Assembly (NCBI GenBank): GCA_021780315.1 | Contig: JAJXYY010000030.1 | Location: forward strand, 1 to 64,000 | Direction of reading: 5' to 3' | Source of the DNA: Acidobacteriota bacterium | Lineage (GTDB): Bacteria; Acidobacteriota; Terriglobia; Terriglobales; Acidobacteriaceae | Length of the DNA stretch: 64,000 nucleotides | Shown here: piece by piece, positions 44,305 through 52,512 of the stretch | Layout of the letters: every line of letters starts with the position of its first letter | Position numbering within the stretch: position 1 is the first letter of the stretch | Notes under the pieces: generated by a model | The model's input: the letters and a program-made list of their open reading frames with translations, nothing else | Told to the model about the DNA's origin: nothing | Databases searched by the model: none | Position numbers and translations under genes: made by a program

Positions 44305-45053
44305 GCACTGACTCCCAGCCCGGTACCGTCTACCTCGTCGGCGCAGGCCCCGGCGACCCCTCCCTACTCACCCTGCGCGCCGCCGATCTCCTCCGCACCT
44401 GCGACGTCATCCTCCCCGACGACCTCGTCTCCGACGAAATCCTCGACCTCGCCAGCCCCACCGCCAACATCATCCCCGTCGGCAAGCGCTGCGGCCAGCC
44501 CCGCATCACCCAGGCCGGCATCCACGCCCTCATGCTCGAACACGCCACCCAAGGCTCCTCCGTCCTCCGCCTCAAGTCCGGCGACCCTCTCATCTTCGGC
44601 CGCGCCGGCGAGGAGATGGCCTTCCTCCGCCAGCACCACATCCCTTTTGAGATCGTCCCCGGCATCACCTCTGCCTTCGCCGCTGCCGCCGCCCTCCAGA
44701 CCCCTCTCACCGACCGCACCTCCGCCAGCAAACTCATCCTCGCCACCGCCCACCACGCCGCCGGTAAACTCGCTCTCCCCTCCTGGCAAGGTGCCTTCCC
44801 CGACGAGTCCACCCTCGTCCTCTACATGCCCGGCCGCGACTTCACCACCCTCGCCACCGACCTCATCGCCTCCGGCATCCCCGCCCACACCCCCTGCGTC
44901 GCCGTCAGCAAAGCCACCACCCCCGACCAGTTCGTCACCTCCACCACCCTCCAACACCTCGGTACCGCCACCATCGGCCCCGCACCCGTCCTCCTACTCA
45001 TCGGACACGCCATCCAACCCGCACCACAGCTCCCCATCCCCAAAACCAGCTAA
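44301..45053 (+). CDS. cobA: Uroporphyrinogen-III C-methyltransferase (SUMT)
   Basis: Two SAM-dependent methylations of uroporphyrinogen III to precorrin-2. 250 residues from GTG at 44301, coupled to the upstream gene through a GTGA overlap. Motifs: 'VYLVGAGPGDPSLLTLRA' at the N-terminus, 'RLKSGDPLIFGRAGEE', 'VPGITSAFAAAA' and 'YMPG'. With the preceding gene it supplies all steps from uroporphyrinogen III to siroheme, split in two proteins instead of one fused CysG. Confidence 0.93.
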   Translation: MSTDSQPGTVYLVGAGPGDPSLLTLRAADLLRTCDVILPDDLVSDEILDLASPTANIIPVGKRCGQPRITQAGIHALMLEHATQGSSVLRLKSGDPLIFGRAGEEMAFLRQHHIPFEIVPGITSAFAAAAALQTPLTDRTSASKLILATAHHAAGKLALPSWQGAFPDESTLVLYMPGRDFTTLATDLIASGIPAHTPCVAVSKATTPDQFVTSTTLQHLGTATIGPAPVLLLIGHAIQPAPQLPIPKTS

Positions 45054-45083
45054 ACTGGCTCCAACAACATCGGAGCCACCACC

Positions 45084-45557
45084 ATGAAGTCCTACTTCAC
45101 CAGATTCTTCCTCGCCGCACTCCTCCCCCTTCTGGCCTTCACCACCGCAGCCAACGCCCAGAACGCCCCTGCATCCTCCATCCCCACCGCCGCACTCCTC
45201 CAGCCAGCCGAACTCGCCGCCGCCCTCAAAACCCCCACCCCCCACAAGCCTCTCATCCTTCAGGTAGGCTCCCACGTCCTCTTCGCCGAAGCCCACATCC
45301 CCGGCTCCGAGTACGCCGGGCCCACCGGCCAGTCCTCCGGCCTCCAGACCCTCCGCGACCGCGTCGCCCACCTCCCCAAAGACTCCGCCATCATCCTCTA
45401 CTGCGGCTGCTGCCCCTGGAGCCGCTGCCCCAACATCGCCCCCGCCTACTCGCTCCTGCGTTCCCTCGGCTACACCCACCTCCAGGTCCTCTACCTCGCC
45501 GAAGACTTCGGCACCAACTGGGTCGACAAGGGCTATCCCACCACCAAAGGCCGCTAA
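45084..45557 (+). CDS. Exported rhodanese-domain protein
   Basis: 157 residues with a signal peptide ending 'AANAQ'. The rhodanese domain has 'FAEAHIPGSEYAGP' and an active-site loop starting with Cys107 in 'YCGCCPWSRCP'; four Cys lie within nine residues, more than usual, hinting at disulfide or metal binding. It probably handles sulfane sulfur in the periplasm. 30 bases after cobA and 4 bases before the TlpA-like gene. Confidence 0.82.
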   Translation: MKSYFTRFFLAALLPLLAFTTAANAQNAPASSIPTAALLQPAELAAALKTPTPHKPLILQVGSHVLFAEAHIPGSEYAGPTGQSSGLQTLRDRVAHLPKDSAIILYCGCCPWSRCPNIAPAYSLLRSLGYTHLQVLYLAEDFGTNWVDKGYPTTKGR

Positions 45558-45561
45558 CCTC

Positions 45562-46092
45562 ATGAATCCACGCCCCTTCGCACTCCTCCTGTCCCTCGGC
45601 CTCAGCACGCCTTCGCTCCTTACCCAGACCCACCCCACCTCGGCACCGCACGCCAGACAGACCGCTAAATCCACCGCCAAGCTCGCCCCCGACTTCACCC
45701 GCTCCGACCTCACCGGCAAACCCATCCACCTCTCCGCCTATCGCGGAAAACTCGTCCTGCTCAACTTCTGGGCCACCTGGTGCGGCCCCTGCCTCGCAGA
45801 GATTCCACGCTTCTCCGCCTGGCAGCAAAAGTATGCCGCCCACGGCCTTCAGGTCATCGGCGTCTCCATGGACGACGAAGCCGCTCCCGTACAAAAGGTC
45901 TATCGCAAATTCCAGCTCACCTACCCCGTCGTCATCGGCGACGAGCACCTCGGCAACCTCTACGGCGGCATCCTCGGACTCCCCATCACCTATCTCGTCG
46001 ATCCCCAGGGCCACATCCTCGCCCGCTACCAGGGCGAACCCAACCTCTCCCAACTCGAAGCTACCATCCAGAAAAATCTCCCCACCCCCTAG
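45562..46092 (+). CDS. TlpA-type thioredoxin-fold thiol-disulfide oxidoreductase
   Basis: 176 residues with an N-terminal hydrophobic signal and the redox pair Cys74-Gly-Pro-Cys77 ('FWATWCGPC'), cis-Pro in 'GLPITYLVD'. A periplasmic TlpA/ResA relative, reducing disulfides in partner proteins. The 4-base gap to the Cys-rich rhodanese suggests the two act together, TlpA keeping the rhodanese Cys reduced; this is inference. Last gene of the sulfur operon. Confidence 0.87.
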   Translation: MNPRPFALLLSLGLSTPSLLTQTHPTSAPHARQTAKSTAKLAPDFTRSDLTGKPIHLSAYRGKLVLLNFWATWCGPCLAEIPRFSAWQQKYAAHGLQVIGVSMDDEAAPVQKVYRKFQLTYPVVIGDEHLGNLYGGILGLPITYLVDPQGHILARYQGEPNLSQLEATIQKNLPTP

Positions 46093-46239
46093 ATACCACC
46101 GCTCCACTCCGAACCGCCAAGCAACTATTTCACTGAACTTGCGTTCATACTTACAAGAGTCGGGAGCGCTAAAGCCCTGAACTCTTGCAGCATCCCCATC
46201 GGCCCATCAGCCCCTAGAGGAACTGCCAGGAGGCTAACA
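46093..46239 (+). other. Leader with hairpin before the Gly-rich protein gene
   Basis: Contains CAAGAGT...GGG...CCC...ACTCTTG (about 46156-46189), a stem-loop without T-run, in the probable 5' leader. AGGAGG follows 8 bases before the Gly-rich gene's ATG. The hairpin may stabilise the message. Confidence 0.35.
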
Positions 46240-46917
46240 ATGCGTTTCCTACGGTACCTCGCCCTTCTCGCCATCATTGCAGTTCCCGCAGCAACAAAAG
46301 CGAACGCACAAGTCTCTTTCGGTATTGGCATCGGTGGCCCCGTCTACGCACCCGCCTATGGCCCTCCCGCCTGCGAATACGGCTACTACAACTACGCCCC
46401 CTACTCCTGCGCTCCCTACGGATACTATGGTCCTCAATGGTTCAACGGCGGTGTCTTCATCGGCGCAGGCCCATGGTATGGCGGCTACGGCGGAGGATGG
46501 GGCGGAGGATGGGGCGGTCGCGAAGGATGGGGTGAAGGAGAGCACGGATGGGGCGGTCGCGAAGGATGGGGAGGCGGAGAGCACGGATGGGGTGGTCGCG
46601 AAGGATGGGGAGGCGGTGACCGCGGATGGGGTGGTCGCGGAGGATGGGGAGGCGGTGACCGTGGAGGCTGGAACCGCGGCGGCGGCGAAGGCTTCCGTGG
46701 CGGTGGCTGGAATCGTGGCGGAGGAGGAGGATTCCGTGGCGGTGGTGGCCAGGCCTTCCGTGGCGGTGGTGGCCAGGCCTTCCGTGGCGGCGGTGGCGGA
46801 TTCCACGGCGGTGGCGGTGGTGGATTCCACGGCGGTGGTGGTGGTGGATTCCACGGCGGCGGTGGCGGTGGTGGATTCCACGGCGGCGGCTCCCACGGCG
46901 GTGGCGGACGCCACTAA
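46240..46917 (+). CDS. Secreted Gly-rich low-complexity protein
   Basis: 225 residues. Signal peptide ends 'TKANAQ'. Residues 25-85 are Gly/Pro/Tyr-rich with two Cys. The rest is a tandem array: four WGGREGWG/GGEHGWG-type units, then RGG/FRGGG units, then GFHGGGG units with a His-rich end. I recognise no enzyme. Gly/His-rich composition suggests metal binding or a structural coat. Very strong ribosome site (AGGAGG) and terminator suggest high expression. The antisense ORFs of the track here are shadows of the repeats. Confidence 0.75.
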   Translation: MRFLRYLALLAIIAVPAATKANAQVSFGIGIGGPVYAPAYGPPACEYGYYNYAPYSCAPYGYYGPQWFNGGVFIGAGPWYGGYGGGWGGGWGGREGWGEGEHGWGGREGWGGGEHGWGGREGWGGGDRGWGGRGGWGGGDRGGWNRGGGEGFRGGGWNRGGGGGFRGGGGQAFRGGGGQAFRGGGGGFHGGGGGGFHGGGGGGFHGGGGGGGFHGGGSHGGGGRH

Positions 46918-46938
46918 CCAACCACCTGTCACACAAAT

Positions 46939-46976
46939 CAAGTGGCGGTCAGGATCTCCTGACCGCCACTTGTTTT
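46939..46976 (+). terminator. Strong terminator after the Gly-rich protein gene
   Basis: Perfect 16-bp stem CAAGTGGCGGTCAGGA/TCCTGACCGCCACTTG with a 2-base loop then TTTTG. It lies between convergent genes and could act in both directions. Confidence 0.85.
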
Positions 46977-47000
46977 GTCCGCCGCACCAGAACTATCCGG

Positions 47001-47582
47001 CTATTTCGCCGGATCAATCACCTTCATCCCCGATTCATCATCCGGAACCTTCTCCAAAGCAACTGTATTCACCGTCACAAATACTTCAAGTGTCGGATTC
47101 ACAATTGCCTCCCAAAGATGTCCTCCCACAGTTGATCCATCCTGCTTGCCCAACACCAGATGCGCATGAACCACGGGCCGCCCGTTGAACGTCGCCACAT
47201 CGCCAATCATCGATAGCACCTCCACCTGCTGGTTCACCGGGATCCGGTGATACACCTTCCGACTCAGGTCCAGCCAGCCAACCGTCGCGCCACTCACCGC
47301 GCCAATCCCTGTAAAGTGCGCATCCCCAACGTGGTACTGCAACGCAAAGTCGGTCAGCCCGCTCAGCACCTCATCGCCTTTGCGAAAGATCACCGCATAA
47401 ACCTTCTCGCCAGCCGTATCCTGCACCAGCTTTACCCGCATCCCCGGAGCCTTCCCCACCGGCACCGGACGCGTCGGCGGAATCGTATCCCCCGCCCACT
47501 CCTGCGCCAACCCACTCCCCAAACCCAGCATCACCACACCCAAAACTCCAACCCGTCCCATCCATCCAAAACCCATTCTCAT
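47001..47582 (-). CDS. Exported PPC-domain (DUF296) protein
   Basis: 193 residues: signal peptide ('VVMLGLGSGLAQ') then a single PPC/DUF296 domain from about residue 48. Family motifs 'AHFTGIGAVSGATVGWLD', 'HAHLVLG' and 'GGHLWEAIVNPTLEV' give the three His used by bacterial members to bind metal. PPC domains are best known in plant AT-hook proteins and as cytoplasmic bacterial proteins; export here is unusual. Function unknown. RBS is weak. Confidence 0.8.
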   Translation of the reverse strand: MRMGFGWMGRVGVLGVVMLGLGSGLAQEWAGDTIPPTRPVPVGKAPGMRVKLVQDTAGEKVYAVIFRKGDEVLSGLTDFALQYHVGDAHFTGIGAVSGATVGWLDLSRKVYHRIPVNQQVEVLSMIGDVATFNGRPVVHAHLVLGKQDGSTVGGHLWEAIVNPTLEVFVTVNTVALEKVPDDESGMKVIDPAK

Positions 47583-47637
47583 TCCCTCCCTTACCCGTTA
47601 TAATCCATGATTTGTTCCGAATGATTCCCGGGTGCCG

Positions 47638-47812
47638 GGTGCCCCATGTCTCGCTTCTGAGACATGGGAATGTAAACCGCCCAGGTGTCCATCTTCACCG
47701 CCCGGGTGCCCCATGTCTCGCTTCTGAGACATGGGTATGTAAAACTCCCGGGTGTCCCATCTTCACCGCAGCCTCATCGCGGTGGGCATTCGCGAAGCGA
47801 AACGCTCTCCTC
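47638..47812. repeat. Family A repeats, three copies
   Basis: Copies at about 47638-47677, 47703-47744 (both CCCATGTCTC-GCTTCT-GAGACATGGG) and 47748-47812, which has a different stem (CACCGC/GCGGTG) plus second hairpin TTCGC-GAA-GCGAA. They fill the 328-base gap between the PPC gene and phhA; nothing else is evident there. Confidence 0.88.
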
Positions 47813-47910
47813 ATCGACGCCCAACCGCTCCTGTACCCATCCATCGCCCTACCCTCTCCTCGTCATTCTGGTCATCAATCGCACCGAAGTAGACCTGCCC
47901 TCGCCATCCC

Positions 47911-48681
47911 CTAACCCAACCGTGCCTCCGCTGCCTTCGTCGCCTCGTAAACCTGCTCAAACGACTCCACTGCATACAGCACCGGCTGCATCTCCCCGGT
48001 ATCCACCACCGTCTCCAGCACCGCATCCAGATCGAAGTCCCGCACCTCGCATCCGCCCTCCAACACCCGCGTACATTCCCCATTCGATGAGATCAGACCA
48101 CTCCCATACACCTTAATCTCCCCATCCTGCCGAATCAGCCCAAACTCCACCGTAAACCAGAACACCCGCCCCATTCGCTCCAGTGCCACTGGATCATGCA
48201 CCAGCCCCGCGCAAACTCGTCCATAATGCTGCAGAAAATCCGCAAATACCGGGTTCGCATGCATTGGAACATGACCGAACACATCGTGGAAGATATCCGG
48301 CTCCGGCGTGTACTCCATGCTCTCCCGCGACCGCAGCCAGGTCGTCGTAGGAAACATCCTCGCCGCCAGCATCTCAAAAAACGCATCCGCCGGCAGAAAG
48401 CCACTCACCGGCGTCGACTGCCACCCTGTCCGCGGAGACAATCGCGCGCTCACCGCCTTCAAATCCGGCAACAGGTCTTCCCGCAAGCCAATCTGCTCAA
48501 ACCCATCCAGATACTCCCGGCACGCATGACGCCGCAACTGCGGCATCCGTCGGCTCACCAACTCCGCCCACAACGCATGTTGTTCCCGCGTATAGTCCGC
48601 CCAAACCTGCTCGATCACGTACGGCGCAGCCACCGTCAAAGAACCTGACATCCCCGTAACCGCCTCTGCTCGAACTCCCAT
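47911..48681 (-). CDS. phhA: Phenylalanine-4-hydroxylase
   Basis: Pterin-dependent aromatic hydroxylase, 256 residues, the short bacterial monomeric form. The iron facial triad is His132, His137 ('HDVFGH') and Glu179 ('FTVEFG'). Also conserved are 'RTGWQSTPVSGFLPADAFF' and 'YGSGLISSNGE'. Converts phenylalanine to tyrosine. No pterin dehydratase (phhB) adjoins. A start at Met11 is possible; neither start has a strong ribosome site. Confidence 0.95.
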   Translation of the reverse strand: MGVRAEAVTGMSGSLTVAAPYVIEQVWADYTREQHALWAELVSRRMPQLRRHACREYLDGFEQIGLREDLLPDLKAVSARLSPRTGWQSTPVSGFLPADAFFEMLAARMFPTTTWLRSRESMEYTPEPDIFHDVFGHVPMHANPVFADFLQHYGRVCAGLVHDPVALERMGRVFWFTVEFGLIRQDGEIKVYGSGLISSNGECTRVLEGGCEVRDFDLDAVLETVVDTGEMQPVLYAVESFEQVYEATKAAEARLG

Positions 48682-48895
48682 TGCAATCTACTCCCCATCT
48701 GTGTCGCCAAATCGGCCACTACCATCAACCTGCAAAAGCATACATCCTGCCACCTGCTCCTCGCTGAAAACTCCCCTGTACCAGTTGGGAACGATCCCAG
48801 TCACTAGTACCTGCCTCGCTCCCACTGGCCGAAAGATACCTCTTCCAACATCAACCTATGCCTTAGACTGCACATGAGTAGATCAGGAGAGAGCC

Positions 48896-50251
48896 ATCCA
48901 ACCGACACGACCAAAAAAATGGCTCCTGCTATCCGTCTGGCTCATCGTCTTGCTCTCTTCTCTGGATTTCGCCTTTCGCGGCCCACTCCGTGCCAGCGGT
49001 GACCACGCCAACGACTTCGCCGCACCCTACATCTCAGCCCGCCTCTGGCTCCTCCAGCAGAACCCCTACGACCCTGCCGCCTTCTTCCCCACCTGGCATC
49101 AAGCCCACGGACCCCAGGGACAGGTCTACGTCAACCCCTCCAGCCTCCACTCCGTCTACCCACCACCTTCCATCGTCTGCCTTATACCCTTCGCGCTGCT
49201 GCCCTGGCCCATCGCCATGCCCGCCTACGTCCTCACCAGCATCGCACTGTACCTCACCGCACTCCTGCTTCTGGCGCAGTTGGCTCCAGGAACCTGGCAA
49301 GGCCTGCATAAGCCCATCTTCCTCGCCTGTGGACTGGCCTTCGCCCCGGTTCACTCGTCGCTCCACGTCTCCAATCCCTCCTGCCTCTCGGCCAGTCTCC
49401 TGTTCCTTGGCATCTACCTCATGCAGCACCTCGGCACCTCCCCCGCAAGGCAACCGGTCCAGACCTCCTCCACCCGCGACACGCTCGCCATCGCAGCCCT
49501 ACTGGCACTCTCCATCTGCATCAAACCCACCCAGGGCTCGGTCATCCTCGTCTTCCTGCTCTGGTCACGAGCCTGGCGCACCTTGGCAGCCACCATCGCC
49601 GCCGTAATCCTCATCACGGCCACCTCCCTGCTCCCACTGCTGCACCTCGGCCAGGCATGGCTCACCCAGCTACGCGCCAATATCCAATACGCCTTCACCG
49701 ACGGCACCGCCAGCCTCTTCGCTCACAACCTCGTCCGCCTTGATCGTATCGACCTGCAACTTCCGCTCTACATCCTCACCAGCAGCACCACTCTGGCCGC
49801 CAACCTCGCTGCCACCATCGCTGGCGTCCTGCTTCTGCTTGCCCTCACCCTCCAACCCACCGCCCGCCTCATCACTCGCGATCAAGCCCTGCTCCGCCTC
49901 TCCGCCATGCTCGCCATTGGTATCCTCCCCATGTACCAGCGCTTTTACTCCGCAACTGTCCTGCTGCTCCCCATCCTGTGGGCCATCCGCAACCTCGCCG
50001 CGCCACCCACCACCCGCTGCGTCGCCCGCGCCATCCTCGCGCTCTCCACCATCTTTCTCATCAACACCACCGTCCTCCAACGTTACTTCCATCTGGCGCA
50101 ACGACTCTCAGGTCATCTCCCCATCTTCGCCAATGCGTTCATTGCCCCCCACCTCAACTGGTTCCTGCTCGGCTTCGCCGTCCTGCTCCTCGCAGCCATC
50201 CCCATCACCCAGCGCAATCCCACCAAAACTCAAGCCCCAAACCAAGCTTGA
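48896..50251 (+). CDS. GT87-like (DUF2029) polytopic membrane glycosyltransferase, non-canonical start
   Basis: About 10 hydrophobic helices; the early loop 'SGDHANDFAAPYISARL' and 'QNPYDPAAFF' match DUF2029/GT87 mannosyltransferase-like proteins that use polyprenyl-phosphate sugars. The only canonical in-frame start, TTG 48950, lies in the middle of the first helix. Upstream in the same frame, ATC at 48896 is preceded by AGGAGA at ideal distance and gives M-QPTRPKKW then a complete helix. I use that start (451 residues). Alternatively an ATG at 48874 in another frame joins through slippage or an indel in the A7 run (48913-48919). Sugar acceptor unknown. Confidence 0.75.
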   Translation: MQPTRPKKWLLLSVWLIVLLSSLDFAFRGPLRASGDHANDFAAPYISARLWLLQQNPYDPAAFFPTWHQAHGPQGQVYVNPSSLHSVYPPPSIVCLIPFALLPWPIAMPAYVLTSIALYLTALLLLAQLAPGTWQGLHKPIFLACGLAFAPVHSSLHVSNPSCLSASLLFLGIYLMQHLGTSPARQPVQTSSTRDTLAIAALLALSICIKPTQGSVILVFLLWSRAWRTLAATIAAVILITATSLLPLLHLGQAWLTQLRANIQYAFTDGTASLFAHNLVRLDRIDLQLPLYILTSSTTLAANLAATIAGVLLLLALTLQPTARLITRDQALLRLSAMLAIGILPMYQRFYSATVLLLPILWAIRNLAAPPTTRCVARAILALSTIFLINTTVLQRYFHLAQRLSGHLPIFANAFIAPHLNWFLLGFAVLLLAAIPITQRNPTKTQAPNQA

Positions 50252-50350
50252 AAAAAACAGCCTCCCGCGGCCCAGCCTGACCACACAAATCTCCACAAGC
50301 TGTCCACCCAAAAACCACACACCAAACTCCAAAAGTACGAGATTACCTCT

Positions 50351-51613
50351 CTAAACCGTTAAATCTGCCCCCTTCGCCTCCGGCCCCAAAGCCGTCACCA
50401 ATGCCACAAATAAAGCCACCACCGCCACCGTTCCAGCCAACACCGGACGCAGCATCCCACCAAAGTAAGTAGCCGCCAACCCCGCCTGAAACACCCCATT
50501 CCGCGAAGAAATCAAGTTCCCCATCTGGTACGCCAAACCCGGAAAAATCGCCCGAACAGGCCCCGGAGAAAGCTCATTCAGATGCGCCGGAATCACTCCC
50601 CATGCACCTTGCACCATCACCTGCATCAAAAATCCCCCTAAAGCAAGACCCAACATCGAATGCGACCAGGCCCACAGCGGAATCATAGGCATCGTCAACA
50701 GTGCCGCAAAAATTATCGTCTTCTTTCGACCAATGCGTTCCGATAACGCACCGCAGCAAATCCCCCCCAGCAACGCACCTAAATTACTCACCACCACAAT
50801 CAGACCCACCGCGCGCGGTGCCAATCCATTATCTTTCGCCAAAAAAGTAGGGTAAAGATCCTGCGTACCATGACTGAACGCAGTAAACATGGTCATCAAA
50901 ACCACAATAAACAGAAACATGGGTAAATACCCCACCATCCCCTTCCATTTCCACCCAGAACGCCCCGAACTCCGCGCCAGTGCTCGCGTTTCCCGCGCGG
51001 CCAGCCACGTCGGCGACTCTTCAACATTGAAGCGCAGATAAAACGCCAGCAAAGCCGGCAACGCACCAATCATGAACATCACCCGCCAGCCAGTAAACAT
51101 CCCCAGCCCATGCAAGTGTGGAAACAGCACCCCATACAACGCCGCAGCCAGCAGGTTTCCAACAACATAGCCTTCCTGTAGCAGCCCGGAGAAGAAACCT
51201 CGCCCCGAAGCTGGCAAAGTCTCCAGCGCCAGTGCCGCGCCTACTCCCCACTCCCCACCCATAGCAACTCCGAACAGGGCCCGGCACACCAGAAAGCTCC
51301 CGAGTGACGGTGCAAACGCAGAAGCCAGTTCAAATAAAGAGAAAGCAACTACATTCACCATCAGGGTAGGACGCCGCCCATACCGCTCTGCCATCCACCC
51401 GAAAACTAACGCTCCCACTGGACGCATCACCAACGTCCAGAAGATTGCCTCCGCTACTTCCTTGATCCCCACATGGAACTCCGCCGCAATGGCCGGAAGA
51501 CATAACGTGAGGAGAAAGAAATCAAAAGCATCCAGACTCCACCCCAAAAAACAGGCGGTAAACGTACTCGTCTGGACCCGGGTCAGGGATCGTATTTCCT
51601 TGAAAAACGCCAT
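50351..51613 (-). CDS. MFS transporter, sialate/lactate:H+ symporter-like
   Basis: 420 residues with 12 predicted helices. N-terminal half has 'GWSLDAFDFFLLTLCLP', 'GWMAERYGRRPTLM' (the MFS loop 2-3 motif) and 'GVAMGGEWGVGAALALETLP', typical of the SHS/MHS carriers for monocarboxylates or sialate. Start at ATG 51613 (AGGA upstream) because the family begins there; the track ORF from 51706 is longer. Substrate is not determinable. Convergent with the GT87 gene. Confidence 0.85.
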   Translation of the reverse strand: MAFFKEIRSLTRVQTSTFTACFLGWSLDAFDFFLLTLCLPAIAAEFHVGIKEVAEAIFWTLVMRPVGALVFGWMAERYGRRPTLMVNVVAFSLFELASAFAPSLGSFLVCRALFGVAMGGEWGVGAALALETLPASGRGFFSGLLQEGYVVGNLLAAALYGVLFPHLHGLGMFTGWRVMFMIGALPALLAFYLRFNVEESPTWLAARETRALARSSGRSGWKWKGMVGYLPMFLFIVVLMTMFTAFSHGTQDLYPTFLAKDNGLAPRAVGLIVVVSNLGALLGGICCGALSERIGRKKTIIFAALLTMPMIPLWAWSHSMLGLALGGFLMQVMVQGAWGVIPAHLNELSPGPVRAIFPGLAYQMGNLISSRNGVFQAGLAATYFGGMLRPVLAGTVAVVALFVALVTALGPEAKGADLTV

Positions 51614-51666
51614 ATCGTCGCATCCTAGCATCCACAAGGCCAGAAGACCGTACAAAAAAGCTCGCG

Positions 51667-51703
51667 AAAATAAAACAGCCACTCCGCATAGGCCAGAGTG
51701 GCT
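51667..51703 (-). terminator. Terminator after the response regulator gene
   Basis: AGCCACTC / GAGTGGCT stem, 11-base loop, then GTTTTATTTT on the minus strand, 24 bases after the stop. It closes the leftward cluster that may start at 59442. Confidence 0.8.
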
Positions 51704-51727
51704 CAAATATCAATAAATCCAGCTTGG

Positions 51728-52510
51728 CTACATCTTGGCGCGCAGTGGCTGTGACGGCTCAGTCTGGCCAAAACCAGTGCTGTCGGCCTCCTGCAAATAC
51801 TGCTTCAACAACTCATGATGCAGACAGTAGAGAGCCAGCTCAAGACGGTCCGAGACTCCCAGCTTGTCATAAATCTTGCGCAGATAATTCTTGATGACCT
51901 GCTCAGTCGTTCCAATCTGATAGGCGATCTCCTTGTTCCGCATACCCCGCGTAATGCAGCTAATAATCGCCAGTTCTTTTTTGGACAACTTGGGCTGAAC
52001 GCGCGGATCAGTCAAGGTCGTAGCCTGCGACCGATACGCCTCAATTACCCAGCTAATCGACTGGTTATCGATCCAGGTCTCGCCTTCCGCAATCTTCCGA
52101 ACACACTTGACCAGCAGGTCGGGCGATATTGAGCGCGGTACAACCCCACGTACCCCACGTCGGTACAGTTCCACCGTGTTCGACTCATCTGTCTCACTCA
52201 CCTGCACAATAATCTTCGCGTCAGGTGCACGCCGAACCAGCTCAGGAATCGCATCGATCGTCCCCGATATCAGTTGACCTTCCAGAACCACCACATCCGT
52301 AGGGTAGCGCTGCAATGCGGCGTACAGATTCGCCAGTGTCTCAACCTGCGCTACTACGCGGATATCATCCTCAACGGCGAAGATCTTCTTCATTCCCACA
52401 CGGTAGATAGCTTGCGAGTCAGCTAGAATCACGCGTATTCCAACACCGGATGTGCTCTCGTCCAGTGGCTCTTCTTCATTACGACTTGGATCTATATTTA
52501 CAACCGTCAT
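51728..52510 (-). CDS. LuxR-type regulator with degenerate receiver domain
   Basis: 260 residues. The receiver lacks the usual residues: the phospho-acceptor Asp is Glu77 ('VVVLEGQ'), the acidic pair is reduced to one ('LADS', Asp31), and the conserved Lys is replaced ('VVPRSIS'). The LuxR helix-turn-helix is intact ('LSKKELAIISCITRGMRNKE'). Glu often mimics phospho-Asp, so the protein may be constitutively active or respond to another input. It begins 2 bases after the PilZ gene, implying joint control, possibly with cyclic di-GMP. Confidence 0.85.
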   Translation of the reverse strand: MTVVNIDPSRNEEEPLDESTSGVGIRVILADSQAIYRVGMKKIFAVEDDIRVVAQVETLANLYAALQRYPTDVVVLEGQLISGTIDAIPELVRRAPDAKIIVQVSETDESNTVELYRRGVRGVVPRSISPDLLVKCVRKIAEGETWIDNQSISWVIEAYRSQATTLTDPRVQPKLSKKELAIISCITRGMRNKEIAYQIGTTEQVIKNYLRKIYDKLGVSDRLELALYCLHHELLKQYLQEADSTGFGQTEPSQPLRAKM

Positions 52511-52512
52511 GT

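Noticed and set aside
46249-46941. Antisense ORFs over the Gly-rich gene (Ser/Thr/Ala- and Arg/His-rich)
   Set aside because: Products of repeat DNA read backwards; the + strand frame has signal peptide, ribosome site and terminator.
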